Below, piece after piece: positions 48,127 to 54,310 of a stretch of 64,000 nt of DNA. The notes beneath the pieces are model-generated. The model saw only the letters and a list, made by a program, of their open reading frames with translations. It did not search any database and was not told the origin of the DNA. The translations under genes and the position numbers were made by a program. The stretch spans positions 117,031 to 181,030 of IMG/VR virus record IMGVR_UViG_3300035698_016797; one strand, 5' to 3'. Position 1 is the stretch's first letter; each line of letters begins with the position of its first letter. Origin of the DNA: a virus.

Positions 48127-48771
48127 CTATTCTGAAATCTTGAACAGTTGATCTTCTTCTTCTATTAACAACTGATCTTTTGCTATCAATGGTTTCAGGC
48201 CATCCTCGTCCAAACGAGCCGCGATAACGGCAATATTTGTCTGATTAACAACCGTTCCTTTGCCAGAAATTCTATCAGCTCTCCTTGCAGCCAAGTTTTG
48301 TCTGAAGGCTTGCTGGCGATATATACTTGAGTTGTAATCCTTTTCAATGTCAGCTCTGGGCTGACGTCTCTTCTTTAACAATAGTCTGAATTGGATCACT
48401 TTTTCAATTGCAATACTGTGCACGTCATCAAGGTCTTCTTTCATTGTCCAATCGGGATGTGATATAATCCAAGACTGTACTTCGGCTGAATATATCTTCA
48501 ATTCATCTCCGTCTAGTACCGCCTTAATAGTTGGAGAGATAGCTCCGCTTGCACCAATACATGACGCAGGAACCATAGCTTTGGTCCCATCTGGCAAATC
48601 TATCTCAATCATTCCATCCTTAACCTCTCCATCAGGAAGAAGAGAATCTTCCTTTTTGACAGGCTTTTTCTTGTCAGAATACTGAACAAGATTCTGCATT
48701 CTTTTCTGCACACCATCAGAATGCTTTTCATCAATTTTTACTTTTTTACTCTTAGTTGCTGTTGGACTCAT
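48127..48771 (-). CDS. Unknown charged protein following the sigma factor gene
   Basis: A 214-residue protein if started at MSPTATKSKK, which has AGAGAGGTG five bases upstream; a GTG 15 codons earlier lacks an RBS. It has a Lys-rich N terminus, a central acidic region (IEIDLPDGTKAMVPA), and a basic helical segment (VIQFRLLLKKRRQPRADIEKD), then an acidic end. The layout vaguely recalls small terminase or DNA-binding accessory proteins, but I cannot support that. It is encoded between a sigma factor and virion genes and could be a late regulator. Confidence 0.45.
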   Translation of the reverse strand: MSPTATKSKKVKIDEKHSDGVQKRMQNLVQYSDKKKPVKKEDSLLPDGEVKDGMIEIDLPDGTKAMVPASCIGASGAISPTIKAVLDGDELKIYSAEVQSWIISHPDWTMKEDLDDVHSIAIEKVIQFRLLLKKRRQPRADIEKDYNSSIYRQQAFRQNLAARRADRISGKGTVVNQTNIAVIAARLDEDGLKPLIAKDQLLIEEEDQLFKISE

Positions 48772-48815
48772 AAATACACCTCTCTTATCATAACCATGTT
48801 CACAAAATTTAGTCA

Positions 48816-49355
48816 CTAATTATCGAAAAGATTCATCCTACGAATTTTGATCCTCAACCTTTTGAGAAGCATACTTACAGATGATGGATGTCTGTACCCA
48901 ATCTTGGCAGCAATATCCCTCTGCGTCATAGAGGGATTCTCCCTAAGAATCGTAAGAACTTCTATCTCTCTGGGTTTGAGCTGACTGGCTTTGTCACCAA
49001 TCAATGCATCAACATGCGCAAGCTGTTGGCCTAAGGCTCCGTCGTTGCTAATGTACTCCTGAAAGGAAAAGGTTGAGTGCATTTCGTCGGTAAGATGATT
49101 TTTACGCGCATTTGTATACAACTTCTTATTAATGAAGTTGACTACGCATCTATATGCAAAGCTTGAAAACTTAACTCCTCGATCTTCGTCAAACCGTGGA
49201 ATTACCTTTTGCCATAAATGAATCATGGCTTCAGATTTCAGATCGCTTTTATCTTGTGCGGGGATGTTATATCCAGTAAGAATAGACCAAATCATTGGCT
49301 CTATACTACGTAACATCTCCTCCGGGTCTTTTATCTTCTTCTGCTGTTCGCTCAT
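48816..49355 (-). CDS. Sigma-70-family RNA polymerase sigma factor
   Basis: A 179-residue protein if started at MSEQQKKIKD, which has GGAG nine bases upstream; a GTG six codons earlier lacks an RBS. Region 2 is visible (DLKSEAMIHLWQKVIPRF, GVKFSSFAYRCVVNFINKKL), followed by a linker and a region 4 helix-turn-helix (LKPREIEVLTILRE, MTQRDIAAKIGYRHPSSVSM). It is a compact ECF/SigH-like factor that would redirect host RNA polymerase. Its place upstream of the structural genes makes a late-gene role likely. I see no conserved promoter series upstream of the structural genes to confirm this. Confidence 0.85.
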   Translation of the reverse strand: MSEQQKKIKDPEEMLRSIEPMIWSILTGYNIPAQDKSDLKSEAMIHLWQKVIPRFDEDRGVKFSSFAYRCVVNFINKKLYTNARKNHLTDEMHSTFSFQEYISNDGALGQQLAHVDALIGDKASQLKPREIEVLTILRENPSMTQRDIAAKIGYRHPSSVSMLLKRLRIKIRRMNLFDN

Positions 49356-49521
49356 GTGTGGGTTCTCCGTCACTTAGTGTTACTTTAAGTTCAATGACAG
49401 AAAGTGTACCGGTAGGGGTTTCTCGTGAACAAACAGCGCCATCATATTCAAAAGGAAGTCCACTTTCTTTAATTTTACTGAGGATTAGAAGGATTTGATC
49501 GTAGGACATTAGAGGTTTCAT
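49306..49521 (-). CDS. Small protein overlapping the sigma factor start
   Basis: A 71-residue protein, ATG at 49521 with GGTGA nine bases upstream. It starts with a helix (SYDQILLILSKIKESG) and has a beta middle (TLSVIELKVTLSDG). Its 3' end overlaps the sigma factor start by 50 bases, suggesting coupled translation. No known motif; could be an anti-sigma or unrelated small protein. Confidence 0.45.
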   Translation of the reverse strand: MKPLMSYDQILLILSKIKESGLPFEYDGAVCSRETPTGTLSVIELKVTLSDGEPTHERTAEEDKRPGGDVT

Positions 49522-49522
49522 G

Positions 49523-49855
49523 TTATTTCACCATGCAACATTGTTTATATTTGAGACTACTGCCACAAGAACATTTGGTGTTGCGACCAATCTTTGGATT
49601 CTTTCTGCGAATTGGAATAAACTTGCCATCGCTATCTTTCTCCTGCTCCTGCCTTCTGACAAGTGCTCCACTATTCATTCTAACCCCATCTACAGATGCG
49701 GCATTTTTCAACAAACATTCGGCACAAATCTTTTTGATCGTTCTTGGGTTTAATGTACAGGTTGGCTTGATCTTTCTGTCAAGCATACAGGAAACACCAC
49801 TTTCGCTCTTAAACCTATACGTCACCTTAATTGCAGTCTTGTCTTTTTTTATCAT
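49523..49855 (-). CDS. SEC-C motif protein
   Basis: A 110-residue protein with RBS AGGAAGGAAATAGTT. The C terminus has the SEC-C zinc-binding motif (GRNTKCSCGSSLKYKQCC), as at the end of SecA, where it binds zinc and SecB. It also has an internal pair of Cys (ICAECL) that may form a second metal site. The N-terminal part is short and beta-rich. SEC-C domains act as adaptors for protein contacts; a host SecB or SecA contact is possible but unproven. Confidence 0.6.
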   Translation of the reverse strand: MIKKDKTAIKVTYRFKSESGVSCMLDRKIKPTCTLNPRTIKKICAECLLKNAASVDGVRMNSGALVRRQEQEKDSDGKFIPIRRKNPKIGRNTKCSCGSSLKYKQCCMVK

Positions 49856-49857
49856 AA

Positions 49858-50526
49858 CTATTTCCTTCCTGATCCAATAACTTCTTTTACCAACTGTGCA
49901 ATATGTGGAGGTACTTGCCTTGAAGAGAAGTAGTCTGCCAAATGCACTATCGTCGCTACCTTACGCAATACGTCATCTTCCTTGTTTTCTGGAATGTGTT
50001 CCACATATCCAGCATCTTTACACGTCCATCTACCCATGTGTCCAGCTATTCCAGCTAGAATACATTTGTATTGATATGTTAACGGATGTTCTTTGCTACC
50101 CTTGAAGAGATCGTTGTACAGCTTCATTGCAAAATCAACGCCGTGCTTTTCGGTGTTGTTAGGAATTATACTTTGCCTTGAACCGTTAAACTTTGTTCCG
50201 TGTTTGTACCCATCGTGCAACATACATGCAGATCTTATTACGTCTTCAAAGGTTGCGTCTCCAAATCCACACAGACGTCTGTCGGACTCGGTTAATGGCA
50301 TAGCTCTAGTAAGCTCTACTCCAAGCCAGCTTGTAACCTTGATGTGTCTTACAATTCCACCATTGCCCTGATTCCATGGGGGATGATATTTTCCAGTCGT
50401 TGAACAAGCTGCTCTCCAGAAGTATTCTGGAACCTCGTTGTCAAGGACATGTATTGTAAACGTTTTAATATCGTCATTTGTAAACTGACTTAACTCCTCA
50501 TTAAAATAATGTTCTGATTTAGACAT
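49858..50526 (-). CDS. HD-domain phosphohydrolase
   Basis: A 222-residue protein if started at MSKSEHYFNEE; the ATG overlaps the previous gene's 3' end by 8 bases. HD motif: H61 in VRHIKV, H104-D105 in CMLHDGYKHG, and later H and D residues in ILAGIAGHMGRW and TIVHLADYFSSR. This is the metal-binding set of HD phosphohydrolases acting on nucleotides or cyclic nucleotides. An N-terminal 60-residue extension precedes the domain. In phages such enzymes adjust nucleotide pools or degrade signalling molecules; the substrate cannot be told from sequence. Confidence 0.7.
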   Translation of the reverse strand: MSKSEHYFNEELSQFTNDDIKTFTIHVLDNEVPEYFWRAACSTTGKYHPPWNQGNGGIVRHIKVTSWLGVELTRAMPLTESDRRLCGFGDATFEDVIRSACMLHDGYKHGTKFNGSRQSIIPNNTEKHGVDFAMKLYNDLFKGSKEHPLTYQYKCILAGIAGHMGRWTCKDAGYVEHIPENKEDDVLRKVATIVHLADYFSSRQVPPHIAQLVKEVIGSGRK

Positions 50527-50914
50527 TCGTAATCCTTTCTGTTGTTCCAATCTCCCATCTTCCTCCACCATGATATTGAAAACTAACCATATTTGCTGCT
50601 GTCTCCGGTGTTGATGGTCCTGTAGTTGTTGTTGTTGTTGTTGTTGTTGTGTTTGTAGTGATGTTTGCAAATTCTCCTGCATCATAATATGTAGGATCAA
50701 GATTAGGAGTGATAGCCTCAATAGTATAATCCGCTGGATCAAGAAGAGTTGGTGGCCTAAAGCCACTTGCTGGTATAAGCCCTCCTGGAAAAGTTTGATC
50801 TTGAGCACTACTTAAAATGCGTTGCCAATACTCAGCTTGAGATTCTTCACATTCTACTGCTGGCATTTCACACTCTTCATCAGAAAACATATGTGGATCA
50901 AAAATGACAAACAT
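50519..50914 (-). CDS. Unknown Thr-tract protein
   Basis: A 131-residue protein starting at MFVIFDPHMFSDEEC; upstream codons belong to the preceding gene in another frame. It has an acidic N terminus and a central run of about ten Thr encoded by an (ACA)n microsatellite (50625-50650), followed by a Pro/Ser-rich hinge and a basic, aromatic C terminus (MVSFQYHGGGRWEIGTTE). I do not recognise it. The tract may vary in length between isolates. Confidence 0.45.
   Translation of the reverse strand: MFVIFDPHMFSDEECEMPAVECEESQAEYWQRILSSAQDQTFPGGLIPASGFRPPTLLDPADYTIEAITPNLDPTYYDAGEFANITTNTTTTTTTTTTGPSTPETAANMVSFQYHGGGRWEIGTTERITNV
50625..50650. repeat. Trinucleotide microsatellite (GTT)n inside a gene
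   Basis: About 8.7 copies of GTT on the plus strand (ACA codons on the coding strand) within the 131-residue gene. Slippage here would change the number of Thr residues in frame without breaking the gene. Confidence 0.8.
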
Positions 50915-50915
50915 A

Positions 50916-51092
50916 TTAATCCCTTTCTGGCAACTTCGCGGTTGTTTGTTTGTATGGTCCAGCGGAAGCTTTGCAAGCTGGACATTTAACAGAATCAGAA
51001 GCTGCCTGTGCAGGTGTAACGCTAAACACTCTACCGCAAGATTTGCACTTTGCATTTGTCGTGTCGTATACCTTACCAGTGGTTTTTTGCAT
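50916..51092 (-). CDS. Small zinc-ribbon protein
   Basis: A 58-residue protein with RBS TAAGGAAAATTACA before ATG. Two CxxC pairs, KCKSCGRVF and KCPACKAS, form a zinc ribbon. Such small ribbons often accompany phage regulators or bind nucleic acids. It lies one base before the Thr-tract gene in a tight operon. Confidence 0.6.
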   Translation of the reverse strand: MQKTTGKVYDTTNAKCKSCGRVFSVTPAQAASDSVKCPACKASAGPYKQTTAKLPERD

Positions 51093-51103
51093 TGTAATTT
51101 TCC

Positions 51104-51346
51104 TTATAGTTCAAATTCGTCATTCAAGAAGCGTAATACCTTTTGCATCTCTTCTATTTTGACTCTTAAAATAATTGATTGATCCCTACTGGGCGTGGGC
51201 ATGGCTATATCAACCATTCCTTTGTCTTCTGGATTTTCTGTAATATCTTCTGATTTAGCCAGTGTGATATTGACATTTTCTCCAGTTGAACCTCCTGTGG
51301 CGGAGTCAATATGAATCACATGAGCTTTGGTTACTAAGCGTGCCAT
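51104..51346 (-). CDS. Small protein of unknown function
   Basis: An 80-residue protein with RBS AGAGGAGAGTAAATAA. The N terminus is beta-rich (ARLVTKAHVIHIDSATGG), followed by a C-terminal helix (ILRVKIEEMQKVLRFLNDEFEL). No known motif. It lies directly after the nucleotide-hydrolase gene in the regulatory operon. Confidence 0.5.
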   Translation of the reverse strand: MARLVTKAHVIHIDSATGGSTGENVNITLAKSEDITENPEDKGMVDIAMPTPSRDQSIILRVKIEEMQKVLRFLNDEFEL

Positions 51347-51802
51347 TTATTTACTCTCCTCTGCGCTTGCGGTTTCTTGTGACAATTTTTCCATTGATTC
51401 AATTAAAACCTCGTATTCTTTTTTGATGGTTTCTAGGGCTTTTCCGAAATCTGGCCTGTCGTCATCTCCAACACCACGCTTTGCGTATGCTTGAAGCATT
51501 TTCAAATTACAGTCTGCATGATCCAAATGATGAAGGCCACTTTCGCTATCAAAATCTTCTCCCATGAACCAATATAGCATATGTCTAAGCATGGCTGCAA
51601 ACGGCCTTGTCCAACGCATTCCTTTTTCCCAGTTGCGAGCACTATATTTTACGGCTCCATATGTGAAAACCATTGCAGTTCCAATTAGAGCGTCCCACGG
51701 CATCAAATCTAACCTTGGCTTGCCATTGTCAAATTTGGCGGCAGTTTTACCTCCAATTTTATATGAGTCTCCGTCAACTTTTATTGCTTTTTCTTTTACC
51801 AT
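51347..51802 (-). CDS. dATP/dGTP diphosphohydrolase (MazZ-like N-terminal family) protein
   Basis: A 151-residue protein if started at MVKEKAIKVDGD, with AAAGGAAGTGACG upstream; 28 further in-frame codons upstream have no RBS. The block KFDNGKPRLDLMPWDALIGTAMVFTYGAVKY, then NWEKGMRWTRPFAAMLRH, HLDHADCNLKML matches the phage dATP/dGTP diphosphohydrolase N-terminal family (DUF5664), helical enzymes with conserved Asp/His/Glu metal ligands. They act on purine dNTPs; relatives serve diaminopurine phages, but no PurZ is visible here. It is the first gene after the divergent promoters, so it is probably expressed early. Confidence 0.65.
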   Translation of the reverse strand: MVKEKAIKVDGDSYKIGGKTAAKFDNGKPRLDLMPWDALIGTAMVFTYGAVKYSARNWEKGMRWTRPFAAMLRHMLYWFMGEDFDSESGLHHLDHADCNLKMLQAYAKRGVGDDDRPDFGKALETIKKEYEVLIESMEKLSQETASAEESK

Positions 51803-51823
51803 CGTCACTTCCTTTCTAATCAT

Positions 51824-51851
51824 ATAATAGCACCTATTTATATAAATGCAA
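51824..51851 (-). promoter_or_regulatory. Minus-strand sigma-70-type promoter candidate
   Basis: Minus-strand TTGCAT (51851-51846), 16-base spacer, TATTAT (51829-51824), pointing to the 51.8 kb gene and the leftward genes. It is divergent from the plus-strand promoter at 51870. The -35 element matches 4 of 6 consensus bases. Confidence 0.5.
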
Positions 51852-51869
51852 CTTTTTTCTGAACAAAAT

Positions 51870-51898
51870 TTGACTTTTCTCAACATATGCAGTATACT
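51870..51898 (+). promoter_or_regulatory. Promoter P1 of the tRNA array
   Basis: TTGACT (51870-51875), a 17-base spacer, then TATACT (51893-51898), close to the vegetative sigma consensus. The expected start near 51905 lies 15 bases before leader ORF 1, so the transcript would begin with the leader RNA. Confidence 0.78.
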
Positions 51899-51919
51899 AT
51901 GCGTAAAGGAGATCGTCAG

Positions 51920-52000
51920 ATGAAAAACTTATATATCAACTTATCCTCACTCAGTTTGTACTGCCTGTATTTTTCGGGCAGTCGTAAGGAGGACTTGTAG
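51920..52000 (+). CDS. Leader peptide 1 (Leu/Ser/Tyr-rich)
   Basis: A 26-codon ORF with AAAGGAG eight bases before ATG, ending in TAG at 51998. The peptide has six Leu, five Ser, three Tyr and one Phe: 15 of 26 residues. The first tRNA genes downstream are Ser, Tyr, Leu, Phe, Leu, Leu, Ser and Leu. Every Leu, Ser, Tyr and Phe codon used can be read by a tRNA in this window. This is the pattern of an attenuator leader, such as those of the trp, his and leu operons, whose translation rate reports charged tRNA. The peptide itself is unlikely to have a function. Confidence 0.7.
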   Translation: MKNLYINLSSLSLYCLYFSGSRKEDL

Positions 52001-52061
52001 GCATATAATAATGTCGATCAGAAGAAAGTCAAACCCCTCCTTAACTGGATGGGGTTTTTTT
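51944..52061 (+). promoter_or_regulatory. Attenuator 1: alternative hairpins ending in a terminator
   Basis: TAAGGAGG (51985-51992) is perfectly complementary to CCTCCTTA (52036-52043), which overlaps the 5' arm of the terminator at 52033-52061. TCCTC in the leader (51944-51948) can pair with GAGGA (51989-51993) as a protector. A further stem ACTGCC/GGCAGT (51960-51965, 51977-51982) lies between. A ribosome stalled on mid-leader codons would block the protector and leave TAAGGAGG free to disrupt the terminator. A ribosome reaching the stop codon would cover TAAGGAGG and let the terminator form. Confidence 0.65.
52033..52061 (+). terminator. Intrinsic terminator of attenuator 1
   Basis: Stem ACCCC-TCC / GGA-(T)-GGGGT with a six-base loop and one bulged T, followed by seven T residues (52055-52061). 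It ends just 8 bases before tRNA-Ser(UGA), so it would shut off the whole array unless antitermination occurs. Confidence 0.75.
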
Positions 52062-52068
52062 ATGTATT

Positions 52069-52163
52069 GGAAAGGTGGCTGAGTCTGGATTAAGGCGGTG
52101 CTCTTGAAAAGCATTGAGCGGCGGTAACGTCCTCCGTGGGTTCAAATCCCACCCTTTCCGCCA
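52069..52163 (+). tRNA. tRNA-Ser(UGA)
   Basis: 7-bp acceptor GGAAAGG/CCTTTCC, long class II variable arm, anticodon loop CTTGAAA (UGA), T-arm GGTTCAAAT, CCA encoded. Reads UCA and, by wobble, UCG. It is the first gene after attenuator 1. Confidence 0.9.
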
Positions 52164-52168
52164 ACAAT

Positions 52169-52304
52169 GGATTGGTAAGTAATTGGCAGCTGTCCTGTGG
52201 GTAGTACTGAAAGCTGAAGGCTAATGGGTGATTGAAGGCCGCACCCCAGCAGAAGAACAATACAAGCCTTAGACGTTCGGGTTCGAATCCCGACCAATCC
52301 TACA
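52169..52304 (+). ncRNA. Aberrant tRNA-like element with extended anticodon domain
   Basis: A perfect 7-bp acceptor (GGATTGG/CCAATCC) and a standard T-arm (TCGGG TTCGAAT CCCGA) enclose an abnormal middle of about 100 bases. There is an 11-base linker, a CAGCT/AGCTG stem with a 20-base loop, and a 6-bp stem AAGGCT/AGCCTT. That stem encloses a further hairpin GGGTG/CACCC and a 42-base loop in total. No canonical 7-base anticodon loop is found and the 3' end reads ACA, not CCA. It may be a tRNA with a small insertion, a decayed tRNA or a distinct tRNA-like RNA. It sits between intact tRNA-Ser and tRNA-Tyr. Confidence 0.6.
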
Positions 52305-52308
52305 ATGA

Positions 52309-52393
52309 GGGTGTGTTGGACAGGTGGTGAGTCCAGTAGACTGTAAATCTACCGCAATAAGCTTTGGAGGTTCGATTCCTTCCATGCCCACCA
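52309..52393 (+). tRNA. tRNA-Tyr(GUA)
   Basis: Acceptor GGGTGTG/CATGCCC (two G-U pairs), class II variable arm, anticodon loop CTGTAAA (GUA), T-loop TTCGATT, CCA encoded. Reads UAU and UAC, the Tyr codons of leader 1. Confidence 0.88.
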
Positions 52394-52411
52394 AAAAAAA
52401 TGTTTAGCTCA

Positions 52412-52439
52412 TTGAAAATTGAAAAGTGTCTGATATAGT
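52412..52439 (+). promoter_or_regulatory. Promoter P2 candidate before tRNA-Leu(CAA)
   Basis: TTGAAA (52412-52417), 16-base spacer, TATAGT (52434-52439). The expected start is just before the tRNA at 52450. It would make an unattenuated transcript of the downstream genes. Confidence 0.5.
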
Positions 52440-52449
52440 TAGAACAGAT

Positions 52450-52536
52450 GGCCGTGTGGCGGAATTGGCAGACGCGCTAGACTCAAAATCTGGTGTTCGC
52501 AAGGGCGTGTGGGTTCGAGTCCCACCATGGCTACCA
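52450..52536 (+). tRNA. tRNA-Leu(CAA)
   Basis: Acceptor GGCCGTG/CATGGCT (G1-U72 and G5-U68 wobbles), D-arm TGGCGGAATTGGCAGACGC, class II variable arm, anticodon loop CTCAAAA (CAA), CCA encoded. Reads UUG. Confidence 0.9.
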
Positions 52537-52583
52537 ATCAACGTAATAATTCTGTGATAAATAGTAAAAAGGAGGATTTTATA

Positions 52584-52820
52584 ATGTTAAAGGCCACACA
52601 TTATTCTGGCGACGGAAAAGTGATAAGTGTATATAAAAATGTATTCACATATCTTACAGGGGTTGCGAGTGAAATCACTCTTCTTATAGACAATGATAAG
52701 ACAAGAAGAATGAGAAAAAAATATGAGTCTGGTAAAGGTATGATTGTACCAGAAGTTGAGTATTCAAAATATACTTCTATAACGATTTTTGGTAATGTGG
52801 TGGTTGAAAAAGATAATTAG
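52584..52820 (+). CDS. Small unknown protein
   Basis: A 78-residue protein starting at MLKATHYSGDG, with AAGGAGG eight bases upstream. It has a beta-rich N terminus and a basic middle (DNDKTRRMRKKYESG). No known motif. It lies between tRNA-Leu(CAA) and tRNA-Phe, eight bases from the latter. Confidence 0.5.
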   Translation: MLKATHYSGDGKVISVYKNVFTYLTGVASEITLLIDNDKTRRMRKKYESGKGMIVPEVEYSKYTSITIFGNVVVEKDN

Positions 52821-52827
52821 AAGAGGA

Positions 52828-52903
52828 TGAGCAATAGCCAACGTGGTCAAGGCGCTGGTCTGAAAAACCAGAGACCTCAGTTCGATTCTGAGTTGCTCAA
52901 CCA
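52828..52903 (+). tRNA. tRNA-Phe(GAA)
   Basis: Perfect 7-bp acceptor TGAGCAA/TTGCTCA, anticodon stem CTGGT/ACCAG, loop CTGAAAA (GAA), T-arm CTCAG TTCGATT CTGAG, CCA encoded. Confidence 0.92.
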
Positions 52904-52904
52904 T

Positions 52905-52934
52905 TTGACAATAGAAGAAATTGTACGATATTAT
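52905..52934 (+). promoter_or_regulatory. Promoter P3 candidate before tRNA-Leu(GAG)
   Basis: TTGACA (52905-52910), 18-base spacer, TATTAT (52929-52934). The expected start near 52941 is 22 bases before the tRNA. The -35 element is a perfect consensus. Confidence 0.6.
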
Positions 52935-52962
52935 TACTAGTGCGTATAAAGAACTAAATGAT

Positions 52963-53050
52963 GGTCGAGTGGCGGAATTGGCATACGCACTTGGTTGAGG
53001 GCCAAGGACACAGTAGTGTATTGAGAGTTCGAGTCTCTCCTCGACTACCA
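52963..53050 (+). tRNA. tRNA-Leu(GAG)
   Basis: Acceptor GGTCGAG/CTCGACT, class II variable arm, anticodon stem CTTGG/CCAAG, loop TTGAGGG (GAG), CCA encoded. Reads CUC and CUU; CTC occurs in leader 1. Confidence 0.9.
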
Positions 53051-53070
53051 AATTTGAGAATGTAAGTAAT

Positions 53071-53155
53071 GCCCCGGTGGCGGAATTGGCAGACGCGCCA
53101 GATTTAGGATCTGGTGTCGAAAGGCGTGCAGGTTCGAGACCTGTCTGGGGCACCA
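53071..53155 (+). tRNA. tRNA-Leu(UAG)
   Basis: Acceptor GCCCCGG/CTGGGGC, anticodon stem CCAGA/TCTGG, loop TTTAGGA (UAG), class II variable arm, CCA encoded. Reads CUA and CUG. Confidence 0.92.
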
Positions 53156-53175
53156 ACAATAGAAAGGGACAGATT

Positions 53176-53457
53176 ATGGCTAGAGTAAAAATCAACATGC
53201 CTGGTAACGACCCTGGTGCAAGAAGCATCATCGTTAATGACACTGATCTCACTGGATGTGTAGTGAGTATGGATCTTTCGATTGATCCAACTCAACATCC
53301 AGAAGTTGGACTGAAACTATTTGCAACAGACGTAAAGTTTGAAGGAGATGCAAATATCGTTATCAATGGAATAGAAATACCACAAGAATTGTGTGAAAAA
53401 ATCGCAGATGCTTTGCGCTATGCTTCTGCAAGTGAGCAGCAGAAAGATTCAACATAA
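53176..53457 (+). CDS. Small unknown protein
   Basis: A 93-residue protein starting at MARVKINMPGND, with AAAGGGACAGATT upstream; in-frame codons further upstream belong to the tRNA. Beta-rich (SIIVNDTDLTGCVVSMDLSI) with a helical acidic end (ELCEKIADALRYASASEQQ). Small phage proteins of this type (DxTGxVxSV) are common, function unknown. Confidence 0.5.
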   Translation: MARVKINMPGNDPGARSIIVNDTDLTGCVVSMDLSIDPTQHPEVGLKLFATDVKFEGDANIVINGIEIPQELCEKIADALRYASASEQQKDST

Positions 53458-53466
53458 GGAAAGTGC

Positions 53467-53557
53467 GGAGGGTTGCCAGAGCGGCCTATTGGTCCTGCTT
53501 GGAAAGCAGTGAGTCCCTCTGTGGGACACGAGAGTTCGAATCTCTCACCCTCCGCCA
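53467..53557 (+). tRNA. tRNA-Ser(GGA)
   Basis: Acceptor GGAGGGT/ACCCTCC, anticodon loop TTGGAAA (GGA), class II variable arm, CCA encoded. Reads UCC and UCU; TCC occurs in leader 1. It is 10 bases after the preceding stop codon and 6 bases before the Smr start. Confidence 0.9.
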
Positions 53558-53563
53558 CTACAC

Positions 53564-53884
53564 ATGTCAACACCAACATTTGACGCCCATGGACTGAAAC
53601 ATATGGAAGTAGCTCCGAAGCTTGAAGATTTTTTTCTTAAGCACGGAGCACCAATCAGAGTTATCACTGGAAAATCTCACATGATGAGGTTGATTTTAAT
53701 AGAACTGATGGCAAATTATGACCTAGAAGGATATCATCCAAACTTCAATAATACTGGAGAGGTTGTTGTAATTGAAAGGAATCGTAATGGTAATAAAAGT
53801 ACAAAAGCTAACGGACGTCCACTTGGCACAAAGAGCTTGCGCAATGACAACTTCAGGACGAAGGTCAGGAATAGACCTAGATAA
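53564..53884 (+). CDS. Smr-domain protein
   Basis: A 106-residue protein. The region TFDAHGLKHMEVAPKLEDFF then APIRVITGKSHMM and VVVIER has the Smr (small MutS-related) pattern: a DxHG motif and a TGK(G/S) motif. Smr domains nick or cut RNA or DNA; stand-alone ones have been linked to ribosome-collision mRNA cleavage. The ATG is 6 bases after the tRNA-Ser CCA end and has no ribosome binding site. Its 3' end overlaps the next gene by 98 bases. The Arg/Lys-rich C terminus is probably nucleic-acid binding. Confidence 0.65.
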   Translation: MSTPTFDAHGLKHMEVAPKLEDFFLKHGAPIRVITGKSHMMRLILIELMANYDLEGYHPNFNNTGEVVVIERNRNGNKSTKANGRPLGTKSLRNDNFRTKVRNRPR

Positions 53885-54302
53885 ACTATACCAGTGTGAA
53901 CACTCTCCTGTTAGAACTCAAATATTTTGGATAGAGATGTTAAACATTCCAACGTTTGTTTCCGTCCACTTTGTAAGACACAAGATAGGCGTTGAACACT
54001 TCGCAACAAGTAATAGGCCAGATAGGGGAACTGGAGAAGCCGACAGAATGACGCCAATTAACCACGGTATGCTCATTAATGCACAAGCACTAATAAACAT
54101 GGCAAAGAAGAGGTTGTGTTATCATGCGTCAAAAGAAACAAGGGAAACTATGATTGCAATCCTTAAGCAAATCAAAGTCGTTGATTCAGGTCTTTCTAAA
54201 CGAATGGTTCCAGAGTGTGTATATAGAGGAAAGATTTGTCACGAATTGAAACAGTGTGATTTTATGAAGGGAGCAATAGATCACTGTACGGATAGACGTT
54301 GA
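53787..54302 (+). CDS. ThyX-like protein (FAD-dependent thymidylate synthase family)
   Basis: A 171-residue protein if started at MVIKVQKLTDVH (AAAGGA six bases upstream). It contains EHSPVRTQIFWIEML, then VSVHFVRHKIGVEHFATSNR, then NAQALINMAKKRLCYHAS and MVPECVYRG, the pattern of phage ThyX relatives that make dTMP from dUMP. The standard ThyX motif is RHRxxSxNxxSxR; here it is RHKIGVEHFATSNR, altered at several places, so activity is uncertain. It overlaps the Smr gene by 98 bases and ends 8 bases before tRNA-Leu(UAA). Confidence 0.7.
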   Translation: MVIKVQKLTDVHLAQRACAMTTSGRRSGIDLDKLYQCEHSPVRTQIFWIEMLNIPTFVSVHFVRHKIGVEHFATSNRPDRGTGEADRMTPINHGMLINAQALINMAKKRLCYHASKETRETMIAILKQIKVVDSGLSKRMVPECVYRGKICHELKQCDFMKGAIDHCTDRR

Positions 54303-54310
54303 CGACTAAT

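Noticed and set aside
50526-50808. Gln-rich N-terminal extension of the HD hydrolase
   Set aside because: It is the Thr-tract gene read in another frame; the RBS-proximal ATG at 50526 gives the domain directly.
52011-52082. Second 23-codon ORF after leader 1
   Set aside because: It runs through the terminator and into tRNA-Ser, and its AGGAGG is 12 or more bases too far away; it looks fortuitous.
52169-52304. Group I intron in the aberrant tRNA-like element
   Set aside because: The extra length is about 60 bases, too short for a group I core, and no P/Q/R/S elements are present.
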